NCBI GenBank assembly: GCA_016860685.1
Contig: BOJX01000020.1
Span: forward strand, 1 to 39,634
DNA length: 39,634 nucleotides
Direction of reading: 5' to 3'
Source: Planctomycetota bacterium
GTDB lineage: Bacteria > Planctomycetota > Phycisphaerae > UBA1845
Numbering within the stretch: position 1 is the stretch's first letter; every line of letters starts with the position of its first letter. A program made the position numbers and the translations under genes. Below are positions 34,257 to 39,634 of this stretch, piece by piece. The notes beneath the pieces were generated by a model. That model saw only the letters and a list, made by a program, of their open reading frames with translations, ran no database searches and was not told where the DNA came from.

Positions 34257-35465
34257 TCAGCCCAGCGCCGCCGTCACGTCGAACAACGGCAGGAACAACG
34301 AAATCGCCACGCCGCCGACCACCACCCCCATCACCACCAGAATCATCGGCTCAACCAGGCGCGTCATTGCGGCGATCAATTCGGCGTTTTCCTCCTCCAG
34401 AATGTCCGCGCAGTAGGAGATCGACGGTCCCAGCGCTCCGTTCTCCTCGCCGGTCTGGATCGAGTACGCCAGCGAAGGTTCGATAAAGTCGCTCCGCAGC
34501 AGCACCGAGCTGATCCGGTCGCCGGACGTCAACGCCTCGACGATGTCGTCGAAAAGGCGGCGGAATCTGCGGTTGCCGGTGATCTCGCGGCTCAGCTCCA
34601 GCGCATCCAGCACCCCGACGCGGCACTCGATCAACGTCCCCAGCGTCCGGTAAATCCGCGCCTGAATCAGCCGGCTCGTCAGACGCTTCATCAGCGGAAT
34701 CTCCGTCTGAACGTTGACCAGAACGCGCCGACCCGGCTTCGACCCCAGCAGCAGAAACAACCCGACTCCCAGCACGATCGCCGCGCCCGCCGGGATCGCC
34801 CAGTATTGCTCCAGCCATCCCGACACGTTCAGCAGAAACTGCGTGCTCCACGGAATCTCCACGCCGATCGTCTTGAACATCCCCGCGAAGCGCGGAACCA
34901 CGAACATCATCATCCCGCACACCACGTTGATCGACATGACAAGCAGCACCAGCGGATACGTCATCGCGCCGAGAATCTTGTTCCGCAGCGCCCGCCGACG
35001 CACCAGGATCGACGCCAGCCGGTCCATCATCGCCGGAAGCGTCGCGCTCGCCTCGCCCGCCGCCACCACCGCCCGGTACGCGGGGTCGAACGTCTCCGGA
35101 AACTTCCGCATCGCGTCCGCCAGCGGCAGACCGTCCTCCAGATCGTTGATGAGGGATCGGATCATCGCCTCATGCGCCGGCTTCTTGAGTTGGCGGCGGA
35201 TCACCTGCAGCGCGGGAACCAGCGCGCTGCCCGCCTTCAGCAGGATCGCCAGTTGCCGCGTGAGGAACACCAGCGGCTTCAGCGGCAGCTTCAGCGTCGC
35301 CGGCGCTCGCGCCGTCGTTGCCTTGGCCGCCTCAACTTCGCTGATCTTCTTCACGAACAATCCGCGACGCCGGAGACGCTCGATCGCCTCCGCAGGGTCC
35401 GTTGCGTCGATGACGTCCGCGACGGCGCTTCCCGCCGCGTCCACCGCTTCGTAACTGAGGTTCAT
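34257..35465 (-). CDS. pilC: PilC/GspF-type inner-membrane platform protein
   Basis: Polytopic inner-membrane protein of 402 residues at the core of the assembly platform. Two similar GspF domains are seen: the first from about residue 65 (FLTRQLAILLKAGSALVPAL, then LPLADAMRKFPETFDPAYRA), the second from about 265 (IPLMKRLTSRLIQARIYRTL; LSREITGNRRFRRLFDDIVE). Each is followed by a membrane region (GAMTYPLVLLVMSINVVCGM, TRLVEPMILVVMGVVVGGVA). An N-terminal cytosolic domain, YEAVDAAGSAVADVIDATDP, has the standard form. Length and layout match the family. It reads on from the assembly ATPase gene (106 bp gap) and towards PilM. Confidence 0.93.
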   Translation of the reverse strand: MNLSYEAVDAAGSAVADVIDATDPAEAIERLRRRGLFVKKISEVEAAKATTARAPATLKLPLKPLVFLTRQLAILLKAGSALVPALQVIRRQLKKPAHEAMIRSLINDLEDGLPLADAMRKFPETFDPAYRAVVAAGEASATLPAMMDRLASILVRRRALRNKILGAMTYPLVLLVMSINVVCGMMMFVVPRFAGMFKTIGVEIPWSTQFLLNVSGWLEQYWAIPAGAAIVLGVGLFLLLGSKPGRRVLVNVQTEIPLMKRLTSRLIQARIYRTLGTLIECRVGVLDALELSREITGNRRFRRLFDDIVEALTSGDRISSVLLRSDFIEPSLAYSIQTGEENGALGPSISYCADILEEENAELIAAMTRLVEPMILVVMGVVVGGVAISLFLPLFDVTAALG

Positions 35466-35571
35466 AACGTCGCCCTCGAACGACCTGAACTTCCCGCCAG
35501 GTCGCCTCCGAATCCGTGACGGCTTCGATCTCTCGCCTTCGCTTTCGGTCCGCCGTCTGTCGCTCGCTCAA

Positions 35572-37335
35572 CTACGCCGTCCCCACCGGTTCCTCCTGCT
35601 CCAGACCCGTCCCCGTCGGATCCCCCACCTCCACCGATTCCGATCGCGTGACCCGCAGCACTTCCTCCAGCGTCGACGAGCCGTCCTCCACCAGATCCAG
35701 CGCCTTCTGACGCAGCGACCGCCAGCCGGACTGCGCGAGATACTCGCGGATCTGGCCCTCATTCGCGCGCTCATGAACCAGTCGTCGAAGTTCCGGGTCC
35801 ATCAGCATGACTTCGTAGATGCCGACGCGCCCCTTGAAACCGGAGTTGTGGCACTCCCGGCATCCCTCCCCCTTCTGAAACAGCTCGCTCGTGCGATGCC
35901 CCCACCCCACGCTCGCCAGCAGCGGCGCCGGAGGGTAATACGACGTGCGGCAGGACGGGCAGATCTTCCGCGCCAGACGCTGCGCGATGAACCCCAGCAC
36001 CGACGACGCGATCAGGTAAGGCTCGATCTTCATGTCAAACAGACGCGCGATCCCGCCGGGACAGTCGTTCGTGTGCAGCGTCGAAAGCACAAGGTGCCCC
36101 GTCAGCGCGGACTGCACCGCCACCCGCGCCGTCTCCTCGTCGCGCATCTCGCCCACCATGATGATGTCCGGATCCTGACGCAGGATCGACCGGAGCGCCC
36201 GCGCAAACGTCAGCCCGACCTGGTCGTTCACCTGCACCTGATTGATCAGCGGAATCTGATACTCGACCGGATCCTCGATCGTAACGATGTTGTTCGCCTC
36301 CTCGCGCAGAAGATCGAGGCAGGAGTACAACGTCGTCGTCTTGCCGCTGCCCGTCGGTCCGGTGACCAGCATCAATCCGTAAGGACAGCGGATCATCGCC
36401 TCCACGGCGGCTCGGTCCTCCTCGCGCATGCCCAGCGCCCCGAGGTCGAAACTGAGGTTCCCCCGGTCCAGCAGGCGGATCACAATCTTCTCCCCCAGAA
36501 TCGTCGGCATGCTCGACACGCGCAGGTCGATCTCGCGCCCGTCCGCCATGATATGCACGCGCCCCTCCTGAGGCAGGCGCTTCTCCGAGATGTCCATCCG
36601 GCCGATGACCTTGATCCGCGAAACGATCGCCGCGTGCAGCCCCTTCGGCGGGCTCAGCAGCTCACGCAGCTTGCCGTCAATCCGGTACCGGATGTGCGTC
36701 GCGTTCCGGTCCGGCTCGATGTGAATGTCGCTCGCGCCGTCGCGCAGCGCCGTCAGCACCGCGAGATTCACGAGGTTCACCACCGGGCTGCCGTCCACCA
36801 TCCGGTCGAGATCCGTGACCGGACCCTCGTCGATCGCCTCGTGCTCCGTGATGAGGACTTCGCTCTCCTCGATCGACGCGAGGAACGTGTCCACCGTCAC
36901 CTCGCCCGTCAGGTACTTGTTCTGAAACTCCTCGAGGTTCTCCTCCAGCACGAGGATCGGGCGGATGTCGCACCGCGTCAGTTGCCGCAGGCGGTCCTGC
37001 GTCGGCAGCGACTGCGGCTCCACCATCGCCACCGTCAGCACGTCGCGCACCCGGAACATCGGAAGCACGCGCAGCCGCCGCGCCTCCTCCTTCGAGATGC
37101 ACTTCGCCGCCTTCGGATCGATCAGCCCGTGACGCAGCACGCACCCCTTCACCCCCAGCCGCCGCGAGAGCGTCGTCACCAACGCCGACGTCGAGATCGC
37201 TCCCGTCGACACCAGCGTGCTGCCCAGCCGTCCGCCCGAAGACGCCTGCTTCGCCAGTGCAGCCGCGAGTTGCTCAGAGGTAATCAACCCCTCCGCGATG
37301 AGCTGCTCGCCGAGTTTGAAGGCTTGTTCGATCAT
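35572..37335 (-). CDS. pilB: PilB/GspE assembly ATPase with MshEN-like N-terminal domain
   Basis: Hexameric secretion/pilus-extension ATPase of 587 residues. The N-terminus has two MshEN-type segments (KLGEQLIAEGLITSEQLAAA and RLGSTLVSTGAISTSALVTT, about residues 7-60), resembling the cyclic di-GMP-binding motif RLGxxLVxxG. The ATPase core has Walker A GPTGSGKT (326-333), the Asp box VTIEDPVEY (351-359), Walker B around 388-402 (DPDIIMVGEMRDEET), and the His box GHLVLSTLHTND. The tetracysteine zinc site is CPSC (459-462) and CREC (492-495). All catalytic elements are intact. The C-terminal tail (EVGDPTGTGLEQEEPVG) is an extension. First gene of the machinery cluster after STAS; the 183-bp upstream gap (with a REP-like hairpin) likely holds its promoter. 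Confidence 0.96.
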   Translation of the reverse strand: MIEQAFKLGEQLIAEGLITSEQLAAALAKQASSGGRLGSTLVSTGAISTSALVTTLSRRLGVKGCVLRHGLIDPKAAKCISKEEARRLRVLPMFRVRDVLTVAMVEPQSLPTQDRLRQLTRCDIRPILVLEENLEEFQNKYLTGEVTVDTFLASIEESEVLITEHEAIDEGPVTDLDRMVDGSPVVNLVNLAVLTALRDGASDIHIEPDRNATHIRYRIDGKLRELLSPPKGLHAAIVSRIKVIGRMDISEKRLPQEGRVHIMADGREIDLRVSSMPTILGEKIVIRLLDRGNLSFDLGALGMREEDRAAVEAMIRCPYGLMLVTGPTGSGKTTTLYSCLDLLREEANNIVTIEDPVEYQIPLINQVQVNDQVGLTFARALRSILRQDPDIIMVGEMRDEETARVAVQSALTGHLVLSTLHTNDCPGGIARLFDMKIEPYLIASSVLGFIAQRLARKICPSCRTSYYPPAPLLASVGWGHRTSELFQKGEGCRECHNSGFKGRVGIYEVMLMDPELRRLVHERANEGQIREYLAQSGWRSLRQKALDLVEDGSSTLEEVLRVTRSESVEVGDPTGTGLEQEEPVGTA

Positions 37336-37377
37336 GAGGTCGCTTACGTCTTCAGATGCGGATTCGTATCACCAGGA

Positions 37378-37400
37378 CGGATCGCGGACCTCCGGTCCGC
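37378..37400. repeat. REP-like palindromic repeat
   Basis: The palindrome GCGGACC-tcc-GGTCCGC (37384-37400) has a 7-bp stem and a 3-nt loop. The 18-base string CGGATCGCGGACCTCCGG (37378-37395) is the exact reverse complement of the copy at 8423-8440. It lies in the 183-bp gap between the STAS and PilB genes, so it could end the STAS transcript. Confidence 0.65.
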
Positions 37401-37518
37401 ACGTACGCGGCCAAGCTCCTTGCTCTGATTCAGATGCAACGAACTCGCAGCTCAACACACGAGTCGCCGAAAACGCGTGGCGGGCAGCCCACGACGCAAA
37501 GCCGGCAACCCTCGCTGC

Positions 37519-37854
37519 TCAAAGAAAGCTCTTCACCGCGTCCTCGACCTTCTCGAAGAACTCGAACCGCTCCGCCAGCTCCGTCAGTTGCAGCACTTCC
37601 CGCACCGTCGCCGGAACGCACGCCAGCCGAAGCCGAACGCTGCGGTCCTCGAGCACATCCGCCACGTCCACCAGCCCTTCCAGCGCCGCGCTGTCCACGT
37701 AAGGCACGTCCTGAAGGTTCAACACAAGACGAACGTTCGCGCTCTGCGCCGTGCGCTTCACATCAGCCGCGGCGCGCGCTGCGTCGTCCTCGATCAAGGC
37801 CCCCTTGACCGAAACTACCGTGACGCTTCCGACCTGTTGCTGCTCCAGTTTCAT
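37519..37854 (-). CDS. STAS-domain protein, anti-sigma-factor-antagonist type
   Basis: Cytosolic single STAS domain of 111 residues (SpoIIAA/RsbV fold). In this family a Ser is phosphorylated by a partner kinase to control binding of an anti-sigma factor or other regulator. The conserved site is visible: VPYVDSAALEGLVDVADVL, with Ser55 as the likely phosphosite. Flanking strands (VTVVSVKGALIEDDAARAAA; VRLVLNLQD) and the last helix (RFEFFEKVEDAVKSFL) match. Start ATG at 37854. No kinase or anti-sigma gene is near; instead the neighbours are a GAF/GGDEF-like protein and an HD-GYP protein, so it may act in a surface-signalling switch (inference). Confidence 0.93.
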   Translation of the reverse strand: MKLEQQQVGSVTVVSVKGALIEDDAARAAADVKRTAQSANVRLVLNLQDVPYVDSAALEGLVDVADVLEDRSVRLRLACVPATVREVLQLTELAERFEFFEKVEDAVKSFL

Positions 37855-37878
37855 GATGGACCACCACGCCGACGCGAC

Positions 37879-39234
37879 TCAGATCGCTCCACTCCCCACC
37901 AGCGCCTCCTCCCGCGATCGCAGGTCGCTGGCCAGGACCGACCCGCTCAGCCGCGCTTCCTGACACAGCGCCACCGCCTGCCGCAGCATGTCGGAGAACC
38001 GCGGCTGACCCGTCCCGCTCCCCACCACCCCGCAGCGCACCTGCACCTCTGTCCCCGACGTCCGCGCCTCGGCGCACGCCGCGCGCACCCGCTCCAGCAA
38101 CTGCTCAAGAATCAGCGACGCCAGAGAGGAATCCACCCGCCGCAGAAGAAGCATCATGCGGCCCTCGTCGAACCGCCCGAACCGGTCGTCGCCGCGCAAT
38201 CGTTCACGCACGACGTGGCTCACCGTCCGCACGACTTCGTCCGCAGCATCCCAGTCTCCGGCGTCGTTAAACTGCCGCAACGGCTCGATCGACAGCACCG
38301 CCAGCGCGCAAGGTTCTCCGTCGCGCTTCGCCGCATCGAGCGAACACTCCGCCTGCGTGAAGAAGGCCTCCCGCGTGAGCGCCCCGGAGACCGGATCATG
38401 CGTCGCCGCCGACCGCCCCCGACAAACTTCCAGCAACGTGATCCAGAAGTGTGCGATGAGCAGCTCCACCGCCCGGTAATGCTGAAAATCCTGACGCTCA
38501 TGCCCGTCAAACGCCCCGACGGTCACCAGTCCGATCTTCCGCGCGCCCTGCGTCACCGCGAAGCACCACGCCAGCGGCCGGCCCGAGCGACGCGCCAGGT
38601 CGTCCACCAGCGCCCCGTGCGTCGCGTCCCCTTCCAGATAGGAACGCCCGGTCGTCGCCACGTGCCCGACGATCCCCTCCCGCGCGCTGGGCGTCTCGTT
38701 CTCGACGAAGGGATGTTCCTCACGGATCGGCGCCAGCTCCGCCCCTTCGCTGAGAATGCGGTAAAACCGCACGTGCGACGTGCGGCAGCAGTCGTAAAGG
38801 ACGCCGCGCGCGAACTCCCCGAACCCGGGCCAGGGATCCGGGTCGTTGCGGTGCGCTTCCAGCCAGTCGTCAAACGTTTCCATCGCGCGAGTCAGAGCGG
38901 ATAACGCGCCGATCGACGAACCCCAGGAGGACAGCAGTTGCCCGGAAGAAACGCGCGCCGCAGGCGGCGCATCGCCCCGCCCGCCGCCGATCATCACCCG
39001 AACGTCCCCGCCCCACGCGCCAACCGCCGTGATCGCCAGCGCGCCGGTCAGAAGCGCCGTGACGTTCCACCCTCCCTGCCACGCCACGGCCCCCTCGCGC
39101 GCCTGCACCAGCACGATCCAGAACAAACCGCACAGGACGCCCAGCGCCGTTCCGCGCGCCCGACCCAGCAGGCGTCCGCCCAGCCCCGCGGCGAGTACGA
39201 TCGGCAACCAGAGTAACACCCACTCATGAATCAT
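37879..39234 (-). CDS. Membrane protein with GAF and degenerate GGDEF domains
   Basis: Signalling protein of 451 residues. Two or three N-terminal hydrophobic helices (WVLLWLPIVLAAGLGGRLLG; ALGVLCGLFWIVLV; LLTGALAITAVGAW) anchor it. A GAF-like sensor spans about residues 130-270 (YRILSEGAELAPIREEHPFV; AREGIVGHVATTGRSYLEGD). The C-terminus has the GGDEF fold (THDPVSGALTREAFFTQAEC, LAVLSIEPLRQFNDAGDWDA), but the signature GGDEF position reads RFDEGRMM and the first metal Asp is replaced (SIEPL). So it should not make cyclic di-GMP, although it may bind it or GTP. Start at 39234 is chosen because GAGGAG and AAGGTG lie upstream; an ATG 19 codons earlier is less likely. It lies 22 bp downstream of the HD-GYP gene, so it forms an operon with it. 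Confidence 0.85.
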   Translation of the reverse strand: MIHEWVLLWLPIVLAAGLGGRLLGRARGTALGVLCGLFWIVLVQAREGAVAWQGGWNVTALLTGALAITAVGAWGGDVRVMIGGGRGDAPPAARVSSGQLLSSWGSSIGALSALTRAMETFDDWLEAHRNDPDPWPGFGEFARGVLYDCCRTSHVRFYRILSEGAELAPIREEHPFVENETPSAREGIVGHVATTGRSYLEGDATHGALVDDLARRSGRPLAWCFAVTQGARKIGLVTVGAFDGHERQDFQHYRAVELLIAHFWITLLEVCRGRSAATHDPVSGALTREAFFTQAECSLDAAKRDGEPCALAVLSIEPLRQFNDAGDWDAADEVVRTVSHVVRERLRGDDRFGRFDEGRMMLLLRRVDSSLASLILEQLLERVRAACAEARTSGTEVQVRCGVVGSGTGQPRFSDMLRQAVALCQEARLSGSVLASDLRSREEALVGSGAI

Positions 39235-39256
39235 CGTCACCTTGCTCCTCGACCGC

Positions 39257-39634
39257 TCAGACGCCGCCGCCGGAGGGGGATCCCGGCGCAACCGCGCCGC
39301 TGGGGCCGCGGTCGCCGTCGACCCTCGACGGAACGTCTCCGCCGCCCTCCTGTGATCCGTAGCGCGTCATCGCCTCCCACGCTTCCGGCTTGCCCTGAAA
39401 CTCACGCCGGATCATCCGGATGAACACGCGCCCCAGCTCCGGGTCCACGACCGTCCCGGACTCCTCCGCGATGATCGACAGCGCCTTCTCCCAGTCGAAG
39501 GCCTTGCGGTAAGCGCGTGAACTCGTCAGCGCGTCGAAGATGTCCGCAACCTGGATGATCCGTGCCTGAAGCGGAATCCCCTCCCCCGCAAGCCCGTCGG
39601 GATAACCCTTCCCGTCGTAACGCTCGTGATGATG
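39257..39634 (-). CDS. HD-GYP-domain protein, C-terminal part (cut by window edge)
   Basis: The frame runs off the right edge; about 125 residues are visible. It contains the HD-GYP hallmark [20 protein letters not shown], then [20 protein letters not shown] and [20 protein letters not shown], the usual downstream helices. HD-GYP enzymes hydrolyse cyclic di-GMP to pGpG or GMP through a bimetal site; the HHE residues shown form part of it, but the N-terminal HD is outside. The C-terminus is an unrelated disordered Gly/Pro/Ser-rich tail ([17 protein letters not shown]). First gene seen of the STAS/GAF signalling set, on the same strand as the machinery, and probably co-transcribed with it. Confidence 0.93.
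   Translation of the reverse strand, partial: HHHERYDGKGYPDGLAGEGIPLQARIIQVADIFDALTSSRAYRKAFDWEKALSIIAEESGTVVDPELGRVFIRMIRREFQGKPEAWEAMTRYGSQEGGGDVPSRVDGDRGPSGAVAPGSPSGGGV

Noticed and set aside
33108-35519. Long plus-strand open frame opposite PilM and PilC
   Set aside because: Arg/Pro/His-rich composition with no motif, on the antisense of two well-recognised genes; typical of GC-rich shadow frames. The same holds for antisense frames at 35773-37428, 37477-38904, 5474-6808, 7051-8268 and 8928-10133.

Overview
The window is GC-rich bacterial DNA, about 39.6 kb, probably from a member of the Planctomycetota (moderate confidence; possibly Phycisphaerae-like). The hints are a 23S rRNA gene with no linked 16S or 5S, a large secreted sulfatase with Cys/Asp-rich and DNRLRE-type domains, a 12-repeat kelch-like secreted protein, a glycosyltransferase fused to a DUF2934 domain, and a planctomycete-style mixture of type II secretion and type IV pilus genes. 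No ribosomal protein or 16S gene is present to settle the taxonomy.

Left part (1-10.4 kb): a topoisomerase VI subunit A gene at the very edge, a reverse-strand secreted kelch-repeat protein, and a divergent sulfatase that is broken by a perfect 11-bp tandem duplication plus one nonsense codon. These are followed by a secreted FlgT/LPP20-like protein and a convergent GT4 glycosyltransferase carrying a C-terminal DUF2934 domain and a 7-residue repeat tail. A small hypothetical ORF follows.

Middle (10.7-25.8 kb): an MFS permease divergent from an HDOD signalling protein; a LOG-family nucleotide hydrolase translationally coupled (GTGA) to a large SNF2-family helicase; and a 105-bp MITE-like element whose left end supplies the helicase stop codon. 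A stand-alone 23S rRNA transcription unit follows, with promoter, boxA, processing stem and terminator. Its helix 45 region carries a 523-nt intervening sequence with a frameshifted four-helix-bundle (S23-type) ORF. Beyond it lie an MHS-type MFS transporter, a DadA-like FAD oxidoreductase and a decayed fragment of an Asp-box (BNR) protein.

Right part (25.8 kb to the end, all on the minus strand, read right to left): HD-GYP (cut by the window edge), a GAF/degenerate-GGDEF membrane protein, a STAS protein, then the assembly ATPase (PilB/GspE with an MshEN-like N-terminus), platform protein PilC/GspF, PilM, PilN, PilO, a GspC/PilP-like protein, two GspG-like pseudopilins separated by a strong terminator hairpin, and four minor pseudopilins (PilW, PilV, PilX and GspH types). 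Together they make the inner-membrane platform and pseudopilus of a type II secretion/type IV pilus machine. The adjacent signalling genes suggest, by inference, control by cyclic di-GMP. No secretin, prepilin peptidase or retraction ATPase is in the window.

A short palindromic repeat (GCGGACC-NNN-GGTCCGC type) occurs at three intergenic loci up to 29 kb apart and looks like a REP-type family of this genome.
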